DNA from: Dromiciops gliroides
Taxonomy: Eukaryota > Chordata > Mammalia > Microbiotheria > Microbiotheriidae
Reading direction: 5' to 3'
Assembly: GCF_019393635.1 (NCBI RefSeq)
Contig: NC_057861.1
Location: forward strand, 57,673,532 to 57,737,531
Length of the DNA: 64,000 nt
In this document: piece after piece, positions 10,528-22,548 of the stretch
How positions within the stretch are numbered: the stretch's first letter is position 1
Layout of the letters: every line of letters begins with the position of its first letter
Notes under the pieces: model-generated
Databases searched by the model: none
Seen by the model: only the letters and a program-made list of their open reading frames with translations
Told to the model about the DNA's origin: nothing
Made by a program: the position numbers and the translations under genes

Positions 10528-10554
10528 AGGGGCAAGGAGGTAGCACAGGAGGAC

Positions 10555-10765
10555 AACTCACATTTCTGTAGCACAAAACATTAGATATACCATTCCTCAT
10601 AAATTTGATACCTGAATACTTATTACTCTCATTTTATAGATGAGGAAACTAGAAAAAGAGTTGACTTTTTTTCCACAGTGACATAGCTAGTTAACGTTAG
10701 TGCCAGGATCTGAATTCCAGCTCTCAATTATAAATCCAGGGCTCTTTCCAACACACTCTGCTGCT
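10555..10765 (-). repeat. MIR-type SINE remnant
   Basis: MIR core CATTTTATAGATGAGGAAAC followed by CACAGTGACATAGCTAG and a diverged tRNA-related part. Confidence 0.65.
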
Positions 10766-11329
10766 TTTTACTTCATCTACATCCATAGCTTCCTTCACCA
10801 ACCAGAAGTCAAAGGCACTAAAAAGGGGCAAACCCCACAGGATATGAAGGAAGGTGCTTCAAGAGCTCCGCCCCACCCAAACATAACACTCTAGTACCAC
10901 CTCAAATGTTATCTTACACTGTCTCACCTGAAAGCCCCCTGAACCTTCTCTCCAACAAGAGAATGGACACGTTAAGGAATAAGGGTTCTGTGAGGGCCTA
11001 CAGTAGAAGGAGATTGTGAGTTGACACCCAGGACATTATATGGCTGTCACCCATGGCACAGGTAGCTGCAGGATGGCCTTAGAGTCAGAAAGGGATTCTG
11101 CCTCTGCAGCATCTCCTGCACCAGTCCCATTCTCTCCACTCTGGACAAATGCCATCCGTCCAAATGGAGGCCGAATTGAGGCCTCTATTACCTCTCAGGT
11201 TATGGGCTCTTGGCCGAATTATGAGCTGTTAAATGAGTTCAAATACTGGTCTCCCTGTTTCTTACTCATGTAGAACCTTAGGTTAGTCATTTTCCCCTCT
11301 TTGCCCTTATTTCTATCTGTAAAATGAGA

Positions 11330-11440
11330 AGATGAATGAACGAACAAATGAATGAATGAACGAACGAAGCATTTATTAAGCCCTTATGATGTGAAAGTGC
11401 TATGCTAAGCACTGGGAATACAACTAGAAAAATCTATCCT
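11330..11440 (-). repeat. L2/MIR tail remnant with GAAT repeats
   Basis: Short GAATGAAC repeats lead into GCATTTATTAAGCCCTTATG and GCTAAGCACTGGGAATACAA, the reverse complement of the L2/MIR 3' end. Confidence 0.65.
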
Positions 11441-11504
11441 TCTATCACATCAAGAAATGGTTCTACAGCCCCTGCAAGACAGCTTCCAGTAAAGATGAGC
11501 CTAA

Positions 11505-11659
11505 GGGGCAGCTAGATGGCGCAGTGGATAGAGCACGGGCCCTGGAGTCAGGAGTACCTGGGTTCAAATCCGGCCTCAGACACTTAACACTTACTAGCTG
11601 TGTGACCCTGAGCAAGTCACTTAACCCTAACTGCCTCACTAAAAAAAAAAAAAAAAAAA
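11505..11659 (+). repeat. tRNA-derived SINE
   Basis: Full-length copy with a 19-bp A-tail. Confidence 0.88.
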
Positions 11660-11951
11660 GATGAGCTAGTATCTCCTAAGGCAATCGATCTACTACCAGA
11701 CAGATCCAATTGTTGTCAAGTTTTTCCTTGTATCTACTGATAATCTGCTCTCTCTAACTTCTATCCATTGCTCCAGCTTCTGTCCCACAGTGCCCAGCAA
11801 ATAAACCATATGTTAACCCTTCATATACCTATCGATGGCTATCATGTCACCCCTAAGTATTCTCTTCTCTAGGCTAAATGTCCTCAGTTCCTTCAAATGA
11901 TCCTCTTCTGGGATGATCTCAAGCTTTGTCGCCATCCTGGTTGCCTTTTTT

Positions 11952-12108
11952 GGGGGGGGGGTGAGGCGATTGGGGTTAAGTGACTTACCTAGGGTCACAC
12001 AGCTAGTAAATGTTAAGTGTCTGAGGTCGGATTTGAACTCAGGTCCTCCTGACTCCAGGGCTGGTGCTCTATCCACTGCGCCACCTAGCTGCCCGCCCCC
12101 CCCCCCCC
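11952..12108 (-). repeat. tRNA-derived SINE
   Basis: Full-length. Target duplication TTGCCTTTTTT is on both sides, within CR1/L3 sequence. Confidence 0.88.
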
Positions 12109-12189
12109 ATTGCCTTTTTTTGGACGAGTCCCAGAAGGCCAACATCTTTCCTAAAATGTGACACTTGGAGAACTAAAAACCACACTCCA

Positions 12190-12345
12190 GGGCAGCTAGG
12201 TGGAGCAGTGGATAAAACACTGGCCCTGGATTCAGGAGGACCTGAGTTCAAATCTGACTTCAGACACTTGACAATTACTAGCTTTGTGACCCTGGGCAAG
12301 TCACTTAACCCCCACTGCCCCACAAAAAAACCCAAATAAACAAAC
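12190..12345 (+). repeat. tRNA-derived SINE
   Basis: Full-length copy with A-rich tail containing CAAA units. Confidence 0.85.
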
Positions 12346-12419
12346 ACATTCCAATTGTGGTTTGACCAAAGCAGAGAAAAACAAGGCTCTCTTGTGGTCC
12401 TTATCTTATGCTGCCTTTT

Positions 12420-13130
12420 GTTAGAAAGTTGTACACATACAGCTTCGGGTATGATCCTCTTCTTTGCTCTTCCATTTTGTTATGGAAATCTTGTTTTATT
12501 TCTTAAGTGTAGAATAAGAAAAATAATTTTAAGTGGAAAAAACAGTCACGCACATATCATAGTCTCTATTACTGGTTTGGGACAATGCCATTTGAATCTC
12601 CCCCACAATTCTGGGTAATATCAGCTTCACAGAAGCTGGAGACCAATATCTGGATAACTGTGTTTCAGGAATGATTGGACATGAGTTGGTAATGGTGACT
12701 GGCATCAAGGAAGCTGGTTTCTCCCTGGGGTGCCAACCAACCTACCTCTCTCCTCTTGATTATTATGTCTCTGCCAACACCATCATGACAGTACCTCCGG
12801 CTCAAAATGTCAGTGTCACCTTTTACCCCTTCATTTCCTAGATCCCATACCTCCAATTAATCACCACTTCCTGTCCAACCTAGTTGCACAATAGCTGTCA
12901 TGTTCATTCTCCGCCATCTCACTCCCACTGCGATTTCTTTGTGTATCTGTTAACGTGTTATTTGTGTACTGTTATTCTATCTTGTATTGTTAACTTTGTG
13001 TATTTGTTAACCCTGTCTCACTAGAGTGGAAAGTATGGCAAGTCACTCACAGTCTGATCCCATTATAAGCACAGGAAGCTTAAACCTTCTTTCTTTCTGA
13101 TATGAGTTGGTTTGCTTCTTTCTAAACAAT
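12420..13130. other. unassigned sequence
   Basis: No gene or clear repeat family recognised. Short frames only. Confidence 0.3.
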
Positions 13131-13135
13131 CTTCC

Positions 13136-13248
13136 CCATATTGGGGCTGGTCTTAATGTGGAAGTCCTATTGCTCAGAACTCCCACACTCAAGTGCTCTA
13201 CCAGCCTCCAACTCCCCAATATCAGGGATTACAAGCATGAGCCTGGCC
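13136..13248 (-). pseudogene. RN7SL (pseudogene): 7SL RNA-derived fragment
   Basis: Read on the minus strand this segment follows the 5' domain of 7SL (SRP) RNA: GGCTCATGCTTGTAATCCC near the 5' end, then GGCTGGTAGAGCACTTGAGT, GTTCTGAGCAATAGG, then a stretch corresponding to the 7SL sequence around CCGCACTAAGTTCGGCATCAATATG. That last part is absent from Alu and B1, so this is not an Alu-type SINE. The identity is imperfect (roughly two thirds by eye) with an internal gap, and no poly-A tail is visible, so it is an old truncated copy. Host transcription is unlikely. Confidence 0.65.
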
Positions 13249-13289
13249 TACTTCTTAAATGCCCTCTCACCCGAACCACTAGGAGGGCC

Positions 13290-13436
13290 TTTTTTTTTTT
13301 GGTGGAGCAATGGGGGTCAAGTGACTTGCCCAGGGCCACACAGCTAGTAAGTGTCAAGTGTCTGAAGCCAGATTTGAACTCAGGCACTCCTGATTCCAGG
13401 GCCAGTACTTTATCCACTGTACCACCTAGCTGCCCC
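13290..13436 (-). repeat. tRNA-derived SINE
   Basis: Full-length copy with target duplication AGGAGGGCCTTTT on both sides. Confidence 0.9.
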
Positions 13437-13454
13437 CATAGGAGGGCCTTTTAA

Positions 13455-14540
13455 TCAGCCTCCCCGCCCTTCTCCAATCCATCATGTACAGACCACGAGG
13501 CATTTTCCTAAAGTCCAGCCCTTCTAGCTTCAGATGCCTCTTATTCGACCCTACCAGGTAAAGTTCAAACTCATCTGGCATTCAAGGTTCTCCAGAAAAG
13601 GATTCAGTTTCATCTCCCACTATACTCTAGACAAACTGATGACACACCAGTTTCTAAAACACATCCTGTGACTTCCCACTTCTGTGTCTTTGTTCAAACT
13701 CTTCTCTATGTTTGGAATGCACTGCACACACCCCCTCCCCTGTTCCCCATCTCTGCCTGTTGATAAATATATCCTCCTATCCTCAAAGCCTTCAATGAAT
13801 CCCTAGTCAGAAGTCATCGCTCCTTCAGACTATTTCTAGTACTTTGTGCCCTTATGAGCCTCTGACTTGAAAACATTTTTATTTATCTCTCCTCGCCTTC
13901 ACTGTAGGTCAGTCCCTTCTATGACCCCCAATCACTACTTGAGTAATATTCTTTGTGAACTGCTTTGAACTCCTACTCAGAAACCTTGGGTGGCTCCCCA
14001 CTGCATACTGAATAAAGTTGAAACTTCTTATTTTGACACTCAAGGACAACTAGCACCCAGATTCAACCTTCCCTGATAATTCTCCCTTTCGAGTAGTCTA
14101 CATACTAGCCAAATTATACTACTCCCCTGCCCCTGATCTCATTCAGCCCACTCCCACCTCAATGCCACTGATCATGCTGTCCCTCCCAGTGGAAGAGACA
14201 CCTCCTCTCTTTCCACCTCCCCATCCTATTGTCACCTGTTGAGATATCTTTACTTCCTTTATGGTCCAACTCAAATGCTATCTGCTCCATGAAGCTCGTC
14301 TCCCCCCACATAAAAGTGAACACTTTCTCCTTGAATTTCTTATAACGCTTTGCCTGGTGGCTCTTTGGTTCAATGGAATTCAAACTTGAACCATCTCTAT
14401 TTCCCTTTATGTCTATCCCCTTCATTAGATGACAAACTGCCTGAGGGCCAAAATCATGTTATTTTCCATTTCTGTCTCCAGTGCCTGCCAAAATGCCTTG
14501 CATATATCACAAAACCAGAGTTGGAAGAGGCCTTGATGAC
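13455..14540 (+). repeat. L2 LINE remnants
   Basis: Successive plus-strand L2 pieces: 'tctggcattcaaggttctcc', GTTTGGAATGCACTGCACAC, TTAGATGACAAACTGCCTGA. At least two overlapping 3' regions are present. Confidence 0.7.
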
Positions 14541-14544
14541 CATC

Positions 14545-14700
14545 TAGTCTAGTCCAGGGTTTCTTCAACTTTTTCCACTTGAGACCCCTTTTTACATGAC
14601 CCTACCATATAGGGATATAACAAAACTTCTTAACCTTTAACTGTTGCCAAATTTTTCGTGAACCCCACATTCAGTTACATGACACCATGTGGGGACACAA
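14545..14700. repeat. hAT-like DNA transposon fragment
   Basis: CCAGGGTTTCTTCAACTTTT and GAGACCCCTTTTTACATGAC resemble hAT-Charlie MITE termini. Diverged and incomplete. Confidence 0.4.
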
Positions 14701-14863
14701 TACACAGTTTAAGCAGCTTTTCAGTCTAGTCTATCCTAGAATAAGAATCCACTTCACAACAATTTGTGCCTTGCAGCCTTTCCTTGAAATTCAGAAGTGA
14801 GGGGAATGAATCCCATTACCTTCCAAGGCAGTCAATCCCACTTTTGCATGGCTCTTCATTGTT

Positions 14864-15669
<806 letters not shown>

Positions 15670-16150
15670 CCCTCATCAGGAAAGAAATCCCACCAATCTA
15701 CATGTAAAACCATAGCCAAAATTACTCCCAGTGTGAGACCCTTGGACTCCAGCTTCCTGCCTGACACAGACTGGCTCTCCTGAAACCCTGGCTTCCTCCC
15801 ACTCTGGATTCTTCCCCCTCAAACCTGATGGGAAACCTCCAACCCCCTACACTTTGGATTTCACAGACCCCACACCACTACTGAGTGAGGCAGGGAGGGA
15901 GTGCCCTTCTCCCCACTTTTAAGTGACTCCAGGTCCAGTCTCCTACCTTGTTCTCTGCATAGCAAAATCTTCCCTTCTCTCCTTCTTTTCTTTAGGGAAA
16001 ATTAAATATTGTTTCTGCCCTCTCTAAAGTGAAATGCTCCTTAATACTACTCCTTTCAAGTAGGGATTATTTCATTGATTATATTTGTATCCCTAGTATC
16101 CAGTACTATATATGTTCATACCCAGTCCAAATATGTTTATTTTTAATTAA

Positions 16151-16285
16151 TTTTTTTGGTGGGGGCAATGAGGGTTAAGTGACTTGCCCAGGGTCACACA
16201 GCTAGCAAATGTCAAGTGTCTGAGGCCGGATTTGAACTCAGGTCTTTCTGAATTCAGGGACAGTGCTAGTCCACCTAGCTGCCCG
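16151..16285 (-). repeat. tRNA-derived SINE in the FOLR retrocopy 3' UTR
   Basis: Minus-oriented copy with a small deletion near its head. It may have been in the parent mRNA or inserted later; no clear target duplication was seen. Confidence 0.8.
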
Positions 16286-16339
16286 CCCCGGTCCATATAT
16301 GTTTAATAAGTTTAATAAATGTTGATTGATCAAAAAAAA

Positions 16340-16353
16340 AAGATATTTTTCTT
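16340..16353 (+). repeat. right target-site duplication of the FOLR retrocopy
   Basis: AAGATATTTTTCTT directly follows the A-run and is identical to 14,864-14,877. Confidence 0.9.
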
Positions 16354-16429
16354 TACATCAAAGCTAAACTTGTCTTTGCAACTTCTACACTTTGTTCCTA
16401 AATCATTAATAAGTACCATTCTCTGACCA

Positions 16430-16622
16430 TCCTCCGGCCAGTTAATCAGTTCTAAATCTACTTCCTTCCTCCCATCCTCAGTCTCAGTCTTCATCTTAGT
16501 CTTGCCTGATAACTGTGGGGCTCCTCAAGGCTCTGTCTTGAACTGTCTTCTCTTCTCTATCTATATACTATTTCACTTGGTGATCTCACCAGCTCCATCA
16601 GTGACTACTTACCAATCAGACC
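16430..16622 (+). repeat. L2 LINE remnant, left half
   Basis: L2 reverse-transcriptase region (GGCTCCTCAAGGCTCTGTCT; 'atatactatttcacttggtgatctc'). Continues at 17,329 across an LTR insertion. Confidence 0.7.
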
Positions 16623-17328
16623 TGTGAGAAAATAATGGGATTTGGCAGATACTCAAAAGCTCACCTGGAGATTAATCTAAACTGATTGAATTAAGTGAGA
16701 ATGACTGACTTTACTGATTAGTCTACTTCAAGTTAATTCTATTGTAACCACACCTGGATGGCCCTTAAGAAGGTATTGTTCTGGGGCAGCTAGGTGGTGC
16801 AGTGGATAGAGCACTGGCCTTGGAGTCAGGAGTACCTGAGTTCAAATCCAGCCTCAGACACTTAACACTTACTAGCTGTGTGACCCTGGGCAAGTCACTT
16901 AACCCCAATTGCCTCACTAAAAAAAAAAAATTAAAAGAAGGTATTGTTCTCAGAAGCTAAGGATTTTGAACTCAACTCAAGACCACCTTCAAGTCCAGTG
17001 AACCAATGGATTTGGATGATGCCTACCAATCAGCCTGAAGCAGTGTGTAAGGACCGCCTCTGCTCCAGACCTATAAAAAGCTTCCATACTCACTTTGAAG
17101 AGAGTTCATATGATTGAAGCAGACTCCTGGCGGAGGACTTGAGGAAGAACCAGACCAGGCTGGAACTCAAGGCTAGATAGGCCTTTTCTTGACTCTACAT
17201 GTTCTGTTTTTCTATACCTAGTATGCTTTAATAAATGCTTAATGCCCAAAGACTGGCGCTAAAGCTTCTAATTTAAGGCGACCACACATTAGATTTTTTA
17301 GACACACATTTAGATTTTAAACATCACA
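16623..17328 (+). mobile_element. solo LTR (fossil), looks whole, with nested SINE
   Basis: Begins TGTGAGAAAATAATGGG and ends ATTTTAAACATCACA. TATA-like CTATAAAAAGC and polyadenylation signal AATAAATGC are visible. GACC lies on both sides as a 4-bp target duplication, typical of class I elements. A SINE sits inside. Same family as 22,125-22,941, 31,559-32,286 and the partial copy at 32,435-32,842. Confidence 0.8.
16783..16930 (+). repeat. tRNA-derived SINE inside an LTR
   Basis: Full-length copy; target duplication AGAAGGTATTGTTCT is exact on both sides. Confidence 0.92.
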
Positions 17329-18102
17329 GACCCTAACCCTCTCTTGACCTCCAGGAAAGATTTTCCATTTTCAACTGCTTATTGGGCATCTCAATCTGGA
17401 TGTCCCATAGACATCTTAAACTTAACATGTCCAAAACTGAACTATCTCATCCTCAGAAAAAATACCCTTCCCTTTTCCTAACTTTCCTATTACTGTTGAG
17501 GGTACCATTATCCTCCCAGTCACCCAAGCTTGAAACCTAGGTGTTATCCTTGACTCCTCATTCTCTCTCACCCCCATCCCCCCAACCCTCCTAACATCCA
17601 ACCAGTAGTTATGTCTTGCCATTTCTACCTTAACATCATTCATACATGTGCCCCCACTCTTCTGTCTGCTAACATTCTAACATTGACATCACCCTGGTGC
17701 AGGCCTTTATCATCTTACACCTAGACTATTTCAATAACCTGCTAGATGGTCTCCTGGCTTCAAGTGTCTCCTCACTCCAGGTTATCCTCCATTCAGCTGA
17801 CAAACTGATCTTCCTAAAGTGCAGGTCTGACTATAACCATCAGCCATTCCACAAACTCCAGTGGTTCCCTGTTACCATGTGGTGACACTGGCCTCGTTGA
17901 TACTCCTTGAACAATACTCCTCCAGGCTCAGTGCATTTTTCATTGACTTCTCTATACCCGGAACTCTCTTCCTCCTCCTCCTCCTCCCTACCTCCGAGGT
18001 TCCTTGGCTTCCTTCAAACCTCCGCCAAATTCCCACTTTCTGCAAGAAACCTGTCCTAGATCCTCTTTAATTTTAGCGTCTCCTCTCTGACATTGCTTCC
18101 TC

Positions 18103-18149
<47 letters not shown>

Positions 18150-18227
18150 TTGTACATAGTTATTTGTTTGTTGTCTCCCCTATCAGACTGTGAGCTCCTG
18201 GAGAACATGGACCATTTTTTGCCTTTT
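17329..18227 (+). repeat. L2 LINE remnant, right half
   Basis: Resumes L2 coding relics (SSVSSLQVILHSADKLIFLK near 17,760, an L2 reverse-transcriptase segment) and runs to the L2 3' end (TCAGACTGTGAGCTCCTGGA). Confidence 0.8.
18105..18147 (+). repeat. (TG)n microsatellite
   Basis: About 20 TG units inside the L2 3' region. Confidence 0.9.
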
Positions 18228-19231
18228 GTTGTGTGGAAATTTATTTTGATTTGGGGACCCTACCTTTGGGCTGAGATTAGAAAGTCTTGGGCCCTCAGGT
18301 TTTTCTTCTCTGTGTGGGAGGGACTGGTGCCCCTCCCCCTCTGCTTCAGCTGAGCCAAAAAAGCCCTGTGGGCTATACAAGACACCAGGTCAGACGGCTG
18401 GAGGAAAAAGCCCCAGCTCCCTCAGCCCTGAGCAGATCTATCTGAGAGATCCCGGGCTCATCCAGGCCGGCCTCTGGCATAGCCTGTGAGAGGTCCCTGG
18501 ACGCACAGCAGGGGGACTCATGAGACACCTGAGCGTCCCCTCCCCCCAGCCGCAGCCCTGGCTGGTGGATTAGCTTGGTGTGTGTGGGGGCGCAGGGAGC
18601 CCCAAGGTTTGAGTGGAGAGAAGGAATATATATACAGGGTAGCTAGACAGTAGGGGCGGCGGACTGATGGAACAGACAGACAGAACAGGAGACAGTACAG
18701 GAGGTTGGAGAAAGCTGAGGGGGCGGGGTGGAGAGCACAGAAGTGGTCAGCACAGGGTACAGGTTGGAGAAAGTGAAGATTAAGAGAACAGAAAGGCTGG
18801 AGCACTAAGAGAGGGGGGGTGGAGGAGAAAAAGCAAAAAGCAAGAAAGCAAGGATGGAGGCTGGAAGATTAAGAAGACAGTAATAGAGGTGACTGAGGAA
18901 GGAGGCGTATGGAGTAAGGGGCTTTTCAGGGGTTCATCGCTACGGTAATGAGAGAGCAGTTAAAAAGTTAAGCAGGGGAGCCAGAGTGAAGGTGAAAGTT
19001 GGAGAAAACTGGAGCATACCCTAAGGCAAGAGGCAGCAAAGGCCCTTATTGTATTGAAAGCAGACAGGCTGTATAATTTGCATTTCTTAACCCTTATATC
19101 TTACATTTATTTTTATAAATAAATTCTGCTTTGATTATTTAATTAAGAGGCTTCTTAATAGTTTGCTTATCAATTTTGGGAGTGGAACAGTGTGGTAGAA
19201 CCTTATAAATGGCCCATATTAAATTAATTTA
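18228..19231 (+). mobile_element. probable solo LTR (fossil)
   Basis: About 1 kb bounded by L2 at the left and a SINE-head fragment at the right. It has a TATA-like AATATATATACAGGG near 18,626, a polyadenylation signal AATAAATTCTGC near 19,120 and a T-rich end like an R-U5. No second copy in the window and no clear target duplication, so family and ends are uncertain. Confidence 0.5.
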
Positions 19232-19232
19232 G

Positions 19233-19372
19233 CCACTGCACCACCTAGCTGCCCCTTATCCAATGTTTTTGCTCCCTGGAGCCCCACAGAACAAATCTAC
19301 TCCCTCTTCAGTACAGTCTCTTAAAATACTTAAAGACATCTATCACTTGCTGCCCTCCTGTTCCTCCTCTAA
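19233..19372 (-). repeat. local duplicate of SINE head plus CR1 flank (copy 1)
   Basis: The first 68 bases equal 19,883-19,950 exactly: the SINE head plus right-flanking CR1/L3 sequence. A 28-base stretch absent from copy 2 follows, then about 44 bases matching with one mismatch. See findings. Confidence 0.85.
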
Positions 19373-19736
19373 TTATTAATAGCAGTCAGATAACCAGTCA
19401 ACAGTCCCAGATTAAGATTAAGTCAGATTAGGCCCCTCAAATTAGGCCAGCAAGTTAACAAAATATTTTTACATTTGAATGGCAACCACAAAGGGATTTA
19501 CAGCCCAATTATAATTTTTCTAAACTTATAATAATTTTTCATAAGTACAGTTATATAATTTTTCAGACTAGATTAGCTAGTTAATAATAATTTTTTTTTG
19601 CATTCCGGGTGCTTAGCACAGTGCCTGGTACATAGTAGGTGCTTGAATTCTAGTTGACTGACACATAATTGTCCCATTATCTAGACAACTTCTATCTTTT
19701 CCACAAGAATAGCATGAGAGACTTTATCCAATGTTT

Positions 19737-19905
19737 CTTTTTTTTTTTTAATTATCTATTTATTTGTTTTTGCAGGGCAGTGGGGGTTAAGTGACTTGCC
19801 CAGGTCACACAGCTAGTAAGTGTCAAGTGTCTGAGGTCGGATTTGAACTCAAGTACTCTTGAATCCAGGGCTGGTGCTTTATCCACTGCACCACCTAGCT
19901 GCCCC
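19737..19905 (-). repeat. tRNA-derived SINE
   Basis: Full-length copy; target duplication TTATCCAATGTTT on both sides (19,723 and 19,906). Confidence 0.92.
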
Positions 19906-20068
19906 TTATCCAATGTTTTTGCTCCCTGGAGCCCCACAGAACAAATCTACTTAAAGACATCTATCACTTCCTGCCCTCCTGTTCCTCCTCTAAGGTCTTT
20001 CTCTGACTCAACATCTTCCTTCAGCTGATCTAGTCGTGGTATGAGCTTAAGGCCCTTTCTATTGGAAG

Positions 20069-20430
20069 GGCTAAAATTCTAGCGATATTGTCTAAAACAT
20101 CTAATGAGTGGTCGCCAATAAATTATAAGCTTTAGCAAGAGTTAGATTTTTAAGCATTTATTAAGGAGAATAAAAATTTGGTAAAGAGAGAGAAAAAGGC
20201 CTAGATTCCTCTATCTATTAAAGGGAGAGAGCATTCCTAGCTCTGCTCTCCGCCAGAGTCCACAGGAAAGAGAGCCAGCGCGCCAGCCTCCCCCTTCTTC
20301 CTCCCAACAGCAAACATCACTTCCTGATGCCAAAGAAAAGACACATGGTCCTGCCCTCAGAGGCCCTCTCCTCATGTTGGAGCTTTCCTACAGTAAGTCT
20401 CCAGCAGGTGGCATCATTCCAATCATTACA
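20069..20430 (-). mobile_element. LTR fragment (fossil)
   Basis: Reverse complement of the LTR at 50,526-50,898 over most of its length (TCCAGCAGGTGGCATCATTC at one end, TCTAATGAGTGGTCGCCAAT near the other). No internal sequence attached. Confidence 0.7.
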
Positions 20431-20620
20431 CTATTCTGCTAGCCATCCCCCTCTGGCCACTCTCTAGCTCTTTAATGTCCTTCCTAAACTGTGGTTGTCC
20501 CCAAAACTGAACACAATATTCCAGATATGATCTTACTCATGGAACTGTCCCCTCCTGAATACTACACCTCTCCATGCAACCTGGCTTTCTTGGCTGTCAT
20601 CACACTGTTGACTCAATATC

Positions 20621-21165
20621 TAGCAGCGAGTCCGAGGGATAGCCTCAGCAGCAGTGATGCCATCAGAGAATTTGCTATAAACCTCCATTTGCTGCCAGAA
20701 GCAATAAGAGGAACTGGTGGTAATAGAAGCTAAACTTTTAAAAGCTTTAGGCAAAACCAGAGAACACTTTTTTCCATCTGACCGGAATACCCAAACCCTT
20801 TCTTTAAGTGGGAAACCCAGGTCAATCGACGTATATGACATACTTTCCCTTTGGGTTGGAGCAATCAATTTTGGCAACCAAGTGAAGTGTCAGTGAATAC
20901 CCTCATGTTCTCCATCATCCAGAGAACATGTGAGTCTGTCTCATACTACCTCCCAAGCCCTCTTCCAGCTCCAAAAGCCCAAGTCTTGGATTTTCAACAA
21001 TAAATGACCACCTGATGGTTTTAGATGTGGTCTATCTGCATGCAGTGTCTCAGAGAGGTCTAGAGGGCCTTGAGAACTCTCTGGAAATGTGAACTTTGCA
21101 AAACCTGCTTTGGGTCAATCTCTCAAGGAAAGTGTATTCAGAGGACCTGGATTCAAATTCTCTTT
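20621..21165. other. unassigned sequence
   Basis: An 85-codon minus-strand frame at 20,620-20,877 has balanced composition, but I recognise no family and see no supporting splice pattern. The rest appears unique. Confidence 0.25.
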
Positions 21166-21242
21166 CTTTTCTTTTTTTGCATATAAATATTTTATGATTT
21201 TCCAGTTACATTTAGAGATAATTTTCAACATTTGTTTTTTTG

Positions 21243-21396
21243 TTTGTTTGTTTGTTTTTTGGCGGGGCAATGGGGGTTAAGTGACTTGCCCAGGGTCACA
21301 CAGCTAGTAATTGTCAAGTGTCTGAGGCCGGATTTGAACTCAGGTACTCCTGAATCCAGGGCCGGTGCTTATCCACTGCGCCACCTAGCCGCCCCC
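21243..21396 (-). repeat. tRNA-derived SINE in L1
   Basis: Full-length copy; target duplication AACATTTGTTTTT on both sides. Confidence 0.9.
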
Positions 21397-21654
21397 AACA
21401 ACATTTGTTTTTATAAGATTTCTAGTTTCAAATTTTTCTCCCTCCCTCCCTCCCCTCCCTCTCCCCTCCCCCAGACAGCAAGTAATCTGATATAGGTTAT
21501 ATATGTACAATCACTTTAAGCATATTTCTGCATTAGTCATGTTATGAGAGAAGAATCAGAGCAAAAAGGAAAAACCTCAAAAAAGAAAAACAACAAAAAC
21601 AATAGAAATTGTATGGTTTGATCTGCATCCAGATTCCACAGGTTTTTTGTGTTG

Positions 21655-21806
21655 GTTTTTTTTTTTTTTTTAGTGAGGCAATTGGGGTTAAGTGACTTGC
21701 CCAGGGTCACACAGCTAGTAAGTGTTAAGTGTCTGAGGCTGGATTTGAACTCAGGTACTCCTGACTCCAGGGCCGATGCTTCATCCACTGTGCCACCTAG
21801 CTGCCC
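21655..21806 (-). repeat. tRNA-derived SINE in L1
   Basis: Full-length copy; TTTTGTGTTGGTTTTTT repeated on both sides. Confidence 0.92.
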
Positions 21807-22420
21807 CTTTTGTGTTGGTTTTTTTTCTGGATTTGGAGAGCATTTTCCATCATGACTCCTTTGGATCTAGGACCATTGTATTGCTGAGAAGAATTCAGAT
21901 TCTATTTCTGACACTCTAGGTGTGACCTAGGCAAATCACAACTTGCATGGGCCTTGGTAGAACCTGACCACCTCTAAGGTCTTTTCCAGTTCTAGATCTC
22001 TGATCTTACCCCTTCACATCAGACCTAAATCAGTCCTTCTGCAACTTCCATTCACTTTTCCTAACTGTCCCCTAGGGTCTTCTTCCAAGACAGCCTTTAC
22101 AATCTGAGAAGACAGCCTCTATGGTGTGAGAAAATAATAGGGGTTTGGGGACTTCCAGGGGCCGAAAAACCACACCTACCTGAAAGCTTTGTTACCGCCA
22201 GAGGACCTCTGACCTGGCCTCTGACATTAGCATGACTGCACCCAACTGCCTCAAGTCCAGTGAACCAGTAGATTTAAGTGATGCTAGCCAATGAGCTTTG
22301 AACAATATTTATGGGCGGGTTCTGCTCCTGCCCTCAGTGAACTTGCACAGACTCTCAACTCTCCTTGGTGCGGGAACAGGGTGAGTGCAGAGGCAGCCCT
22401 CTAGGGTTCCCCATTTTCTC

Positions 22421-22548
22421 TTTTTTTTTTAGTGAGGCAATTGGGGTTAAGTGACTTGCCCAGGGTCACACAGCCAGTAAGTGTTAAGTGTCTGAGGCCG
22501 GATTTGAACTCAGGTCCTCCTGACTCCAGGGCCGGTGCTCTATCCACT
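22421..22548 (-). repeat. tRNA-derived SINE, head-truncated
   Basis: Poly-T and body are present; the last bases of the head are replaced by ACTTGCATGGGCCT, which also occurs near 21,942. Flanked by CCATTTTCTCT repeats. Confidence 0.8.

Larger units (their letters stand above)
11690..12420 (-). repeat. CR1/L3 LINE remnant interrupted by SINEs
   Basis: The minus-strand translation near 11,820-11,940 (KELRTFSLEKRILRGDMIAI) matches the C-terminal region of CR1/L3 reverse transcriptase (ELGLFSLEKRRLRGDLIAL type). It continues on the far side of two SINEs ('aattgtggtttgaccaaagcagag' at 12,350). Ancient. Confidence 0.8.
19640..20620 (-). repeat. CR1/L3 LINE remnant, interrupted
   Basis: Minus-strand CR1/L3 relics (ACAGAACAAATCTAC; 'actgaacacaatattccagatatgatct'; 'tcacactgttgactcaatatctag') split by a SINE and an LTR. 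Confidence 0.7.
21170..21890 (-). repeat. L1 LINE 3' end interrupted by two SINEs
   Basis: L1 3' region on the minus strand: ATTTTCCAGTTACATTTAGA, 'aagatttctagtttcaaatttttctccctccc', ATCTGATATAGGTTATATAT. Confidence 0.8.

Noticed and set aside
11813-12145. 110-codon minus-strand frame
   Set aside because: CR1/L3 relic fused by chance to a SINE.
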